In this document: piece by piece, positions 1 through 6,496 of the stretch
Layout of the letters: every line of letters starts with the position of its first letter
How positions within the stretch are numbered: the first letter of the stretch is position 1
Assembly: GCA_018716115.1 (NCBI GenBank)
Contig: DVKF01000051.1
Coordinates: 1 to 54,399, forward strand
Direction of reading: 5' to 3'
Source: Candidatus Alloscybalousia intestinigallinarum
GTDB lineage: Bacteria > Bacillota_I > Bacilli_A > RF39 > UBA660
Length of the DNA: 54,399 bases
Notes under the pieces: generated by a model
Told to the model about the DNA's origin: nothing
Databases searched by the model: none
The model's input: only the letters and a program-made list of their open reading frames with translations
Program-made: the position numbers and the translations under genes

Positions 1-47
1 ACTTTATATTTTTCTTGTTCTTTCATTCTTAATTCTACCTTTCTCAT
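1..47 (-). CDS. Transposase N-terminus (partial), ISNCY-like
   Basis: Only the first 15 codons are present, reading MRKVELRMKEQEKYK, before the window edge. The start ATG (47-45) follows an AGGTGA ribosome binding site with good spacing and a minus-strand promoter. This N-terminus resembles the start of ISNCY-type transposases, in which a helix-turn-helix follows. With so few residues the assignment is weak; it could be another small basic protein. The ribosome binding site lies within one arm of a perfect palindrome, a common way of keeping transposase synthesis low. Confidence 0.4.
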   Translation of the reverse strand, partial: MRKVELRMKEQEKYK

Positions 48-49
48 TT

Positions 50-67
50 ATGTCACCTCGGTGACAT
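50..67. repeat. 18-bp palindrome over the ribosome binding site
   Basis: ATGTCACC and GGTGACAT arms (8 bp each, perfect) are separated by 2 bases. The palindrome covers the AGGTGA ribosome binding site of the minus-strand frame that starts at 47. It could be a repressor operator, or an RNA hairpin that hides the site in read-through transcripts. Confidence 0.6.
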
Positions 68-95
68 ATTATATAACAGTGAGACATTTTCGCAA
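68..95 (-). promoter_or_regulatory. Promoter for the partial transposase-like gene
   Basis: On the minus strand TTGCGA (95-90) and TATAAT (73-68) are separated by 16 bp. Transcription would start just before the palindrome at 50-67 and enter the frame starting at 47. Confidence 0.55.
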
Positions 96-157
96 GTTAA
101 CACTTAAGACATTATCACAAATTAATCATAATATTATAAAAAAGATATTAAAAAATG

Positions 158-186
158 TTGACGTGAAAAACAATTTGATATATAAT
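158..186 (+). promoter_or_regulatory. Upstream promoter of tRNA-Ile
   Basis: TTGACG (158-163), a 17-bp spacer and TATAAT (181-186) make a near-consensus sigma-A promoter. No reading frame follows before the tRNA, so it probably serves tRNA-Ile as the first of two tandem promoters. Confidence 0.6.
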
Positions 187-231
187 AAAAACGTTCTTGT
201 GAATTAGTTGAAAAAAATGTAAAAAAAAGGC

Positions 232-261
232 TTGCGCGAGAACAGTAAGTTATTGTAAAAT
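232..261 (+). promoter_or_regulatory. Downstream promoter of tRNA-Ile
   Basis: TTGCGC (232-237), an 18-bp spacer and TAAAAT (256-261) lie 25 bases before the tRNA. This is a second, weaker candidate in tandem with the one at 158-186. Confidence 0.45.
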
Positions 262-285
262 ATTAACAGTCAACAATTTTTAAAT

Positions 286-362
<77 letters not shown>

Positions 363-397
363 TTTAAAAATATCCTTAGAAATAAGGTTGGATAGAG

Positions 398-423
398 AGA
401 TACCTAGAAATAGGTATCTTTTT
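398..423 (+). terminator. Rho-independent terminator after tRNA-Ile
   Basis: AGATACCTA and TAGGTATCT form a 9-bp stem closed by a GAAA tetraloop and followed by TTTTT. A smaller stem (372-392) lies just upstream. Bases 424-491, before the T-box promoter, show nothing else. Confidence 0.85.
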
Positions 424-491
424 CGATATTTGGACACCACATAGTAATAATATATATAGAACAGAAAAAAATAAGTAATGAAAAAAAATAA

Positions 492-520
492 TTGACATAT
501 AATATAAAAAATGATATATT
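492..520 (+). promoter_or_regulatory. Promoter of the asnS T-box operon
   Basis: TTGACA (492-497) is a perfect -35, followed after 17 bp by TATATT (515-520). The predicted transcript start near 527 coincides with the 5' side of T-box stem I. Confidence 0.8.
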
Positions 521-526
521 TCTTAC

Positions 527-815
527 AACGACTGAGATGAAGAAAAGTAATATTGTTTCCTTTATTCAAGCGAGTTAGGTATGGTGGAAGCTAACAATAA
601 AAACAATATGAAGAACACTTTGGAGTTGCTTATGCGAAATAGAAAGAGTAGTGTAAGTCGGAAGTAATCCGTTATCTTATTACTAGATTTAATAGAATCG
701 AAAGGGATCATAATCAAACAGAAATGTTTATGATAAATTGGGTGGCACCGCGGAAGACTAGTTTCGTCCCATACGTATCTGAAATACGTGTTGGATGCGA
801 ACTAGTCTTTTATTA
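527..815 (+). promoter_or_regulatory. T-box riboswitch, asparagine-specific
   Basis: The conserved T-box core GGTGGCACCGCGG is at 741-753, in the antiterminator. It is followed by a terminator whose stem AAGACTAGTT (754-763) pairs with AACTAGTCTT (800-809), ending in TTTTATT. Stem I is built from ATATTGTTT (549-557) pairing with AAACAATAT around 601-609. Its specifier loop holds AAC followed by A at 614-617, the asparagine codon. The TGGC of the bulge pairs with GCCA, which fits the G discriminator of the tRNA-Asn genes at 3273 and 3371. Binding of uncharged tRNA-Asn should favour read-through into the deacylase-like gene, the DUF1653 gene and asnS. Confidence 0.93.
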
Positions 816-839
816 TTAAAAAGAAAGAAGGAATTTTTT

Positions 840-921
840 ATGAGTACGGTGACCTTACCCAATATTAAACGAAAGTGATCAAAGAATTATTCAATACCGC
901 ATTGCGAGAGAATATGAGAAA
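840..921 (+). other. Frameshifted 5' part of the deacylase-like gene
   Basis: An ATG at 840 has a good ribosome binding site (AAGGA) and opens a frame that ends after 12 codons at TGA 876-878. The frame of the next gene is open back to a stop at 850-852. If one A is removed from the AAA at 867-869, the short frame runs without interruption through residues N-I-N-E-S-D-Q-R into the gene at 922. So the original start was probably 840 and one base has been gained, by mutation or by a sequence error. The alternative is a genuine 12-residue leader peptide. Confidence 0.6.
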
Positions 922-1518
922 ATGGTAGATTCTCATATGATTACAGATAATACTACCAATAAAAATTCTTGGGAGAAGCTAAAAAAAGCACAAATTTTTT
1001 GTGACTATTTAGAAAAGAAAAATATTAATTACGAATATTGTTTCAAACACCCAGAAGTATTAAGTTGCGATGAATCGGAAAATTATTATCAGCGCTTTTG
1101 CTCTTACGTAGAGAAATATACGATTTGTAAAAATTTAGTCGTTCATGAACGGAAAGGGCAACATCGCAAATTTTTAATTATTACTGATCAAAGTAAACAG
1201 ATAGATCTAAAGAAATTAAAGGAAGTTCTAGATAGTAGTAAATTGGAATTTATTTCAGAAGAGGAACTAGCTACTCTGTTAAACACCTATCCAGGAAATG
1301 TATCGGTATTTAATCTTTTATACGATCAAGAACAACAAGTAGAGTTGATTATCGATGAAGAGTTATTAACTAGTGATCTATTAGTGTTTCATCCTTTATA
1401 TAATGGAATGAGTATGTTTATCAAGCCAAGTGAAATAATGAAATTTCTAAAGATGATTAAAAGAAGATCAATGATGACTGAATTACCAGAAAAAGAACAG
1501 TTATGTCTTAGAAAATAG
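922..1518 (+). CDS. YbaK/ProX-type aminoacyl-tRNA deacylase
   Basis: The 198 residues match the YbaK/ProRS-editing (PrdX, ProXp) fold in its usual order. There is an early HPEVLSCDE segment (residues 43-51), a basic KGQHRKFLI strand with the conserved lysine (about 79-87), a glycine-containing PGNVSVFNLL segment (about 124-133) and a FHPLYN segment near 156-161. Family members hydrolyse mischarged aminoacyl-tRNA, typically Ala-tRNA(Pro), in the cytoplasm. The window's prolyl-tRNA synthetase is of a short type without an editing insertion, so a trans-acting editor makes sense. The ATG at 922 has only a poor ribosome binding site; the real start is probably 840, separated by a one-base frameshift. 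The gene is the first of the Asn T-box operon, with a 10-base gap to the next. Confidence 0.75.
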   Translation: MVDSHMITDNTTNKNSWEKLKKAQIFCDYLEKKNINYEYCFKHPEVLSCDESENYYQRFCSYVEKYTICKNLVVHERKGQHRKFLIITDQSKQIDLKKLKEVLDSSKLEFISEEELATLLNTYPGNVSVFNLLYDQEQQVELIIDEELLTSDLLVFHPLYNGMSMFIKPSEIMKFLKMIKRRSMMTELPEKEQLCLRK

Positions 1519-1528
1519 GAGAAGAAAA

Positions 1529-1756
1529 ATGAGAGAAATTAAAGTAGGAAGTTATTACCGGCATTTTAAAGGAACAATGCACAAGGTAATCGCAATAGCT
1601 AAGCATAGTGAAACTTTAGAAGACTTAGTAATTTATACACATGAAGAAACAGATGAAATATGGGCAAGACCTTATTTACTATTCAATTCATTAGTGGATA
1701 GGGAAAAATACCCACAAGCAGAACAAAAATATCGTTTTGAGGAGGTACAATTATGA
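1529..1756 (+). CDS. DUF1653 family small protein
   Basis: This 75-residue protein matches the short DUF1653 family: it has the early YYRHFKG motif, the KVIAIAKHSET segment and the acidic VIYTHEET(D/E) segment, which in the family form a small beta-barrel. The molecular role of DUF1653 is not established. It lies between the tRNA deacylase-like gene and asnS in the T-box operon and overlaps the asnS start by four bases (ATGA at 1753-1756). The two are therefore probably translated in a coupled way, and the protein is made when asparaginyl-tRNA charging falls. The ribosome binding site GGAGAAG lies before the ATG. Confidence 0.8.
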   Translation: MREIKVGSYYRHFKGTMHKVIAIAKHSETLEDLVIYTHEETDEIWARPYLLFNSLVDREKYPQAEQKYRFEEVQL

Positions 1757-3129
1757 CATTAAAAGAATTATATGACAAAATAGAAACTTATCTTGATAAA
1801 GAAGTAGAACTCAAAGGATGGATACGAAGACATCGTAAACAAAAAGAATTTGGCTTTATCGATTTTTCTGATGGCACTTGTTTTACACATATGCAAATCG
1901 TATATGACAAAGAAAGCAGCAAAAATTATGATCAAATAGAGTCACTTAAGCATGGTAGTGCAATTCGAGTAGTAGGAAAGGTAGTAAAATCAGAGGGCAA
2001 AGGACAACAATATGAGATTAAGGCAAAAGAGATAACGCTAGAAGGAGATTGTGATGATGATTACCCACTACAACCAAAACAACATTCGCGAGAATTTTTG
2101 CGGGAAATCGGCTATCTCCGTCCACGAGCAAATCTATTTCAAGCTGTATTTAGAATTAGAAGCGTTGCCGCAATGGCGATTCATACCTATTTTCAGGAAA
2201 AAGGATTCGTCTATTTACATGCCCCACTAATTACAGCAAGTGACTGTGAAGGGGCAGGGGAAATGTTCCAAGTAACGACATTAGACTTAGAAAAAGTTGC
2301 TAAAACAGGAAAAGTAGACTACAGTAAAGATTTTTTTGGAAAACCTACGTCGCTTACGGTTTCAGGTCAACTACAAGGAGAAACTTTTGCTCTAGCGTTT
2401 AGAAATATTTATACTTTTGGTCCAACTTTCCGTGCTGAAAACTCAAACACGAAGACACATGCAAGTGAATTTTGGATGATCGAACCAGAAATGGCATTCT
2501 GTGATCTTGAAGAGTTGATGGATGTCGAAGAAGACATGTTAAAGTATATCGTAAAATATGTATTAGAACATGCTAAAGAGGAAATGGCTTTTTGTGATCG
2601 ATATGTAGAAACTGGATTAATCGAAAAATTAACAAAACTAGTAAATAGTAAGTTTACGAGAATCCGTCATGAAGATGTGATTACAATTTTGAAAAAAGCA
2701 GATGTTAAATGGGAATTTGCCCCAGAATATGGAGAAGATATTGCTAAAGAACATGAAAAATATATTACAGAGTACTTTGATGGTCCAGTTTTTATTACTG
2801 ATTGGCCAAAAGACATCAAAGCATTCTATATGAAACAAAATTCAGATGGTAAAACTGTCGCAGCAGTAGACCTAGAAGTGCCAGGAGCTGGAGAATTAAT
2901 GGGAGGTAGTCAAAGAGAAGAAGATTACGATAAGTTAGTTGATAGGATGAAAGAGATGGATATTTCAACGGAAGGAATGGAATGGTATTTAAATTTAAGA
3001 CGTTTCGGTGGATGCGTTCATTCAGGATTCGGAATGGGCTTTGAGAGATTATTAATCTATCTAACCGGAGTAGAAAACATTCGTGATGTTATTCCATATC
3101 CTAGAACACCAGGTAACTGTGATTTCTAA
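1753..3129 (+). CDS. asnS: Asparagine-tRNA ligase
   Basis: At 458 residues this is a normal-length class IIb aminoacyl-tRNA synthetase that charges tRNA-Asn with asparagine in the cytoplasm. An OB-fold anticodon-binding domain occupies about residues 15-105. Class II motif 2 is the FRAEN segment near 226-230. The C-terminal motif 3 region contains GFGMGFERLL and ends with the asparaginyl-type PRTPGNCDF. The SVSGQLQGE segment (about 203-211) is typical of AsnRS rather than AspRS. It is the last gene of the T-box operon and its specifier codon (AAC) agrees. Two tRNA-Asn genes lie 143 bp downstream. Confidence 0.96.
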   Translation: MTLKELYDKIETYLDKEVELKGWIRRHRKQKEFGFIDFSDGTCFTHMQIVYDKESSKNYDQIESLKHGSAIRVVGKVVKSEGKGQQYEIKAKEITLEGDCDDDYPLQPKQHSREFLREIGYLRPRANLFQAVFRIRSVAAMAIHTYFQEKGFVYLHAPLITASDCEGAGEMFQVTTLDLEKVAKTGKVDYSKDFFGKPTSLTVSGQLQGETFALAFRNIYTFGPTFRAENSNTKTHASEFWMIEPEMAFCDLEELMDVEEDMLKYIVKYVLEHAKEEMAFCDRYVETGLIEKLTKLVNSKFTRIRHEDVITILKKADVKWEFAPEYGEDIAKEHEKYITEYFDGPVFITDWPKDIKAFYMKQNSDGKTVAAVDLEVPGAGELMGGSQREEDYDKLVDRMKEMDISTEGMEWYLNLRRFGGCVHSGFGMGFERLLIYLTGVENIRDVIPYPRTPGNCDF

Positions 3130-3142
3130 AAAAGGGAATTAT

Positions 3143-3168
3143 GTGGGAAAACGCGACAGTTTTCCCAC
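3143..3168 (+). terminator. Hairpin after asnS
   Basis: GTGGGAAAAC and GTTTTCCCAC form a perfect 10-bp stem with a 6-base loop, 13 bases after the asnS stop. There is no T-run, so it may protect the mRNA 3' end or act as an inefficient terminator. Confidence 0.5.
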
Positions 3169-3216
3169 TGATTTACCAAAAAATGAGAAGAAAATGAAGA
3201 TTTTTAAAAAAAAGTA

Positions 3217-3245
3217 TTGCCAAAGTAAAAATTGTATTATATAAT
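3217..3245 (+). promoter_or_regulatory. Promoter of the tRNA-Asn/Asn/Glu cluster
   Basis: TTGCCA (3217-3222) and TATAAT (3240-3245) are 17 bp apart, 27 bases before the first tRNA. Confidence 0.8.
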
Positions 3246-3272
3246 GAAATGGCTTTATGAAATTATTCATGT

Positions 3273-3348
3273 GCCTGATTAGCTCAGTTGGTAGAGCACT
3301 CGGCTGTTAACCGATAGGTCGTAGGTCCGAGTCCTACATCAGGCGCCA
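3273..3348 (+). tRNA. tRNA-Asn (GTT), copy 1
   Basis: The acceptor stem is GCCTGAT/ATCAGGC, the anticodon loop CTGTTAA has GTT at 3306-3308, the discriminator is G3345 and CCA is encoded. The G discriminator matches the TGGC bulge of the T-box at 741-753. Confidence 0.97.
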
Positions 3349-3370
3349 TAATTTTTGTAACATGCTATAC

Positions 3371-3446
3371 GCCTGATTAGCTCAGTTGGTAGAGCACTCG
3401 GCTGTTAACCGATAGGTCGTAGGTCCGAGTCCTACATCAGGCGCCA
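3371..3446 (+). tRNA. tRNA-Asn (GTT), copy 2
   Basis: This is a base-for-base repeat of the tRNA at 3273-3348, 22 bases downstream, with anticodon GTT at 3404-3406 and encoded CCA. The tandem duplication doubles the dose of the tRNA sensed by the upstream T-box. Confidence 0.97.
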
Positions 3447-3452
3447 TCTTTT

Positions 3453-3529
3453 GGCCAGTTGGTGAAGTGGCTTAACACACCGCCCTTTCACGGCGGCATT
3501 CACGGGTCCGAATCCCGTACTGGTCACCA
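3453..3529 (+). tRNA. tRNA-Glu (TTC)
   Basis: The acceptor stem GGCCAGT/ACTGGTC, anticodon stem CCGCC/GGCGG with loop CTTTCAC (TTC at 3487-3489), T arm CGGGT-type stem with loop TCCGAAT and encoded CCA (3527-3529) form a complete cloverleaf. It follows the second tRNA-Asn by 6 bases and is the last gene of the cluster. Confidence 0.95.
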
Positions 3530-3543
3530 TAATGAAAATAAAG

Positions 3544-3568
3544 TTCCTATCCGTTAGGAATTTTTTTT
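3544..3568 (+). terminator. Terminator of the tRNA cluster
   Basis: TTCCTA and TAGGAA form a 6-bp stem with a 5-base loop, followed by eight T. A TATAAT at 3650-3655 (no good -35) probably starts transcription of the next gene. Confidence 0.85.
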
Positions 3569-3695
3569 ATTGTCAAAAATCACAAAACAGAAAACAAAAT
3601 AAGGAAATTAAAAAAATGGGGAACTAAAATTAGCGAAGTTGTGTTACTATATAATAGAAGAATAAATAAAAAGCTAAGGGTAGGAGGGGCTTACT

Positions 3696-5138
3696 ATGTT
3701 TATACTAGATACTTTATATGAGGATTTTCCCACAACATACGAGACACAAGTAAATGAATTTATTATACCGATTATGATTGGTGCAGGTATATTAATCATC
3801 TTATTCATTATCACTCTAATCGCTTTAATGAAAATATTTAAAAAGGCGAATCGTTCTGGAATTGCGGCATATATTCCTTTTTACAATTTATGGGTATTAC
3901 TAGAAATCATCAATAAGCCAAAAATCTACATACTATTGTTACTTATCCCTATTATTAATCTTATTTTTTATTTTCAAGTGATCGTCGCATTAGGAAAAGC
4001 TTTTCGTAAACCATCAGCTTTTATCTTGGGAATGTTAGTCTTTCCTCTAATTTTTATTCCAGTTTTAGGATTTAGTAGTAGTGAATATATTGGAATTAAT
4101 TCGGAAGCTATGTTAGGAAAATCAGTCGCTAAGGATTTACCGGTTATAGAAGATAATAATGAAGATCCAGTTAATAAACCAGCTCAACCACTTCAAGAAA
4201 GAAAGAAAGTAGAAATGTCTCTTGGTGGTGGAGTATATCAGAAGGATTATCAAAAAACATTAGTCAATATTGAGGGAAAGAAAAAAATTCAAAAACCCAA
4301 TTTGGCTGACTTTAGAGTAGATACTTCTCAGCAACAAGCGCCAAGTGCTGCACCGACACAAAACAATAATGGAATAGATTTATTAGCCGATGTCCAATTT
4401 ATCGAAACAACTCCGCAAGCGCAAACGACTAATGAAGTACCACAAGCACCAATACCTGATACTAATTCTATAAGTGAAACAAACGATAATCAAAACTCAA
4501 CCCCAACGACATTCGGTATACCTGAAATTGATATTGTTACTACACAGCAAGAAGAGAATCCATTAAAAAGTGAACCAGAAAGTTCTTATCAACAACCTAA
4601 TATTCTGCCAATAAATGAACCAACAAATCCAATAAACAACACAATCTCTAATAATCAACCAACTCCAGTAGCTAATGCAACCGAAGAAAATAATTCTAAT
4701 ATCAATATTCCATCTTTTACTGACAATTCTGTTTCACCACAGGAATCAACCACAATAGAAAAAACAGAACCAACGATATTTAGTGTGGAACAATTTGGAA
4801 TCCCAACCATACAACAAGAACCATCAGCACAAAATTCATTCGAAAATACGATTTCTACTGTCAACTCGGTTAATCCAGTAAATACAACCTACACCAATAC
4901 CCCTGCAGATAATCTATATCCGCAACAACCAACAGAAATAAACCAAATAGAAGAAAATAAAGCACCAACTACTACACCATTTTCGACGTCTTCAGTATCA
5001 GAAGCACAACCGATGATCAACACAGCACCACCTGAACAAAATCCAGGTACACAAGGGGAATATATTACTTGTCCACATTGTGGAGCCAAAATAAAAAACG
5101 GTGCTCCTAAATGTTTTATGTGCGGAAAACCGTTATAA
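3696..5138 (+). CDS. DUF5684-like membrane protein with zinc ribbon
   Basis: The 480-residue protein has three parts. Residues 1-135 contain about three membrane helices with the family-typical segment GIAAYIPFYNLWVLLEI, recalling DUF5684 membrane proteins. Residues about 150-450 are a low-complexity linker rich in Pro, Gln, Asn, Thr and Ser, surely disordered. The last 25 residues form a zinc ribbon with CPHCG and CFMCG pairs. The ribosome binding site AGGAGGGG is strong. The function is unknown. The long cytoplasmic linker carrying a zinc ribbon suggests tethering of a partner at the membrane. Similar low-complexity tails occur on the ATPases at 22381 and 37884. Confidence 0.75.
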   Translation: MFILDTLYEDFPTTYETQVNEFIIPIMIGAGILIILFIITLIALMKIFKKANRSGIAAYIPFYNLWVLLEIINKPKIYILLLLIPIINLIFYFQVIVALGKAFRKPSAFILGMLVFPLIFIPVLGFSSSEYIGINSEAMLGKSVAKDLPVIEDNNEDPVNKPAQPLQERKKVEMSLGGGVYQKDYQKTLVNIEGKKKIQKPNLADFRVDTSQQQAPSAAPTQNNNGIDLLADVQFIETTPQAQTTNEVPQAPIPDTNSISETNDNQNSTPTTFGIPEIDIVTTQQEENPLKSEPESSYQQPNILPINEPTNPINNTISNNQPTPVANATEENNSNINIPSFTDNSVSPQESTTIEKTEPTIFSVEQFGIPTIQQEPSAQNSFENTISTVNSVNPVNTTYTNTPADNLYPQQPTEINQIEENKAPTTTPFSTSSVSEAQPMINTAPPEQNPGTQGEYITCPHCGAKIKNGAPKCFMCGKPL

Positions 5139-5162
5139 ACAAAAATAAGTATTGGAAATTAG

Positions 5163-5191
5163 TTGACAAGACTCTAAGAATACGGTATCAT
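5163..5191 (+). promoter_or_regulatory. Promoter of tRNA-Ser
   Basis: TTGACA (5163-5168), a 17-bp spacer and TATCAT (5186-5191) stand 34 bases before the tRNA. Confidence 0.7.
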
Positions 5192-5225
5192 TATAACTAC
5201 GGATGCAATGAGCCGTTTCTAAAAT

Positions 5226-5317
5226 GGAGACATACTCAAGAGGCTGAAGAGGCGCCCCTGCTAAGGGTGTAGGTCGGGAATACTGGCGCGAGGGTTCAAA
5301 TCCCTCTGTCTCCGCCA
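5226..5317 (+). tRNA. tRNA-Ser (GCT)
   Basis: This is a class II tRNA with a long variable arm. The acceptor stem is GGAGACA/TGTCTCC, the anticodon loop CTGCTAA has GCT at 5250-5252, an extended arm spans about 5261-5286, the T arm is GAGGG/CCCTC, the discriminator is G5314 and CCA is encoded. Confidence 0.96.
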
Positions 5318-5348
5318 TATATAAAATCATCCCTATATAGGGTTTAAA

Positions 5349-5378
5349 GGTACTGTTTATCGCAGTATCTTATTTTTT
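5349..5378 (+). terminator. Terminator after tRNA-Ser
   Basis: GGTACTG and CAGTATC form a 7-bp stem with a 7-base loop, followed by a T-rich tract. Confidence 0.75.
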
Positions 5379-5412
5379 GTCAAAAAAAAGACATATTTCT
5401 ATGCCTTATGAA

Positions 5413-5490
5413 TTATCGATATGTTCTTCTTCCTTTATTGATAATTTTAAAAACCCCATAACTACCAAAGTATTCATAAATTTTTTCCAT
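5413..5490 (-). CDS. Small protein gene, 25 residues, unknown
   Basis: The minus-strand frame from ATG 5490-5488 to TAA 5415-5413 encodes 25 residues, starting MEKIYEYFGSYG and ending KGRRTYR. It has a near-perfect ribosome binding site (AAGGAG, 7 bases before the ATG), its own promoter (TTGACT, 18 bp, TATAGT at 5566-5537) and a short hairpin followed by seven T behind the stop. The peptide is basic and aromatic-rich with no membrane segment or cysteine. I do not recognise it. The full set of expression signals makes a real gene more likely than chance; a regulatory RNA with an incidental frame is the alternative. Confidence 0.6.
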   Translation of the reverse strand: MEKIYEYFGSYGVFKIINKGRRTYR

Positions 5491-5536
5491 AATAGTATCT
5501 CCTTATTCTTTTCAAAAAAATGCAACCCACTTCTTC

Positions 5537-5566
5537 ACTATAATATAAAGTAGGTGGTAAAGTCAA
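5537..5566 (-). promoter_or_regulatory. Promoter of the 25-residue gene
   Basis: On the minus strand TTGACT (5566-5561) and TATAGT (5542-5537) are separated by 18 bp, pointing at the small frame at 5490-5413. Confidence 0.6.
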
Positions 5567-5640
5567 TTGAAAGTATCAAAAAAATGTAATTCTAGGTAAT
5601 TTAATTTATTGTCTTCAGAAGTTTTTCTGTAAATAAAAAG

Positions 5641-5668
5641 TTGCAATCTTTCAAAAATGTTATATAAT
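5641..5668 (+). promoter_or_regulatory. Promoter of the pilin-like gene
   Basis: TTGCAA (5641-5646), 16 bp and TATAAT (5663-5668) lie 27 bases before the ATG at 5696. Confidence 0.7.
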
Positions 5669-5695
5669 GAATATAGAGTAAGATAGGGTGATAGG

Positions 5696-6451
5696 ATGAA
5701 GAAATTAAATAATAAAGGGTTTGCTGCTTCTGTTGTTTTATATGGTGCATCAACAATTATCATTTTAGTATTACTTTTAATTTTATCCATTCTATCTACA
5801 GGAGAAAAAAATGTCAGTAGTATGGCAGATACGATCAAAATGGAAGCTAGTGGTGTAAAGGGTACCACTTATCAACTTAGAAATATGATTGTAAATGGCG
5901 GGTTTGAAAATGGAGCTACTGGGTGGCGTACTACTATGATTGCAACAACGGACGAATTAGAAAATGAAGTAGTCTCTAATGTATCTAAATCTGGCACGAA
6001 AAGTATACATATCTATCCGAGGGGATGGCAAGTTCAAAAGTTATCTGGTGCGATTTCTACAGGTGACAAACTTTATCTAGGAGCATCAATTTATCAAAAA
6101 GCAAGTACAGTTAATGGCATTCATTGTAGTCTTGGTGTAAATCGCGATAAAGACACAGGTGGTTGGTATGGACAATTCATAAGTCCGGTAGAAGGCAAAA
6201 TTAATTTTACAACTATTACTGATGATTTTGTTCGCTCCGGGGTAATTGTAGCGGCAGGGGATGATACAGATGTTTTTACTCAGATAGGATCAGATAGTGC
6301 TAGTACTTCTGATGGTTACATAGATGATATTGTTGTCCTTAACTTAACCAAAACCTTTGGAGCAGGAAATGAACCAAATTTAGCTTGGTGTAATGCCAAT
6401 ATCGAATACTTCGAGGGAACTACTTCGATAACGATATACGAAAATGAATAG
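5696..6451 (+). CDS. Type IV pilin-like protein with jelly-roll-like ectodomain
   Basis: The N-terminus is short and basic and ends in NNKGFAAS, followed by about 25 hydrophobic residues. This is the layout of class III (prepilin peptidase) signals, cut between G and F. The rest (residues about 60-251) is extracellular. It begins NMIVNGGFENGATGW, the signature of carbohydrate-binding-module-like jelly-roll domains, and ends with a segment (FGAGNEPN near 222-229) often seen after such domains. It probably decorates the cell surface or a pilus and may bind glycans. A glutamate at the usual +5 position of classical pilins is missing, so processing by a classical peptidase is uncertain. The gene stands alone with its own promoter, upstream of sigG. 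Confidence 0.6.
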   Translation: MKKLNNKGFAASVVLYGASTIIILVLLLILSILSTGEKNVSSMADTIKMEASGVKGTTYQLRNMIVNGGFENGATGWRTTMIATTDELENEVVSNVSKSGTKSIHIYPRGWQVQKLSGAISTGDKLYLGASIYQKASTVNGIHCSLGVNRDKDTGGWYGQFISPVEGKINFTTITDDFVRSGVIVAAGDDTDVFTQIGSDSASTSDGYIDDIVVLNLTKTFGAGNEPNLAWCNANIEYFEGTTSITIYENE

Positions 6452-6496
6452 AAATCTCTCTTTCGTTTCAATATGAATACGAAAGGAGATTTTTTT

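Larger units (their letters stand above)
1..125 (-). mobile_element. Probable end of an insertion sequence (partial)
   Basis: The window begins inside a minus-strand reading frame whose first residues recall the N-termini of ISNCY/IS1202-type transposases. Just upstream of it lie a promoter and an 18-bp palindrome. Farther out are two imperfect 15-bp direct repeats (81-95 and 106-120) of the form (G/A)AGACATT(T/A)TC(G/A)CAA, a plausible terminal transposase-binding region. The outer boundary near 125 is a guess, and no target duplication can be checked because the other end lies outside the window. The element family is from memory, not from a search. Confidence 0.4.

Noticed and set aside
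4300..5040. Repeats in the low-complexity linker of the zinc-ribbon protein as a repeat array or CRISPR
   Set aside because: The sequence is merely biased towards Pro/Gln/Asn/Thr codons; there are no regularly spaced identical units.
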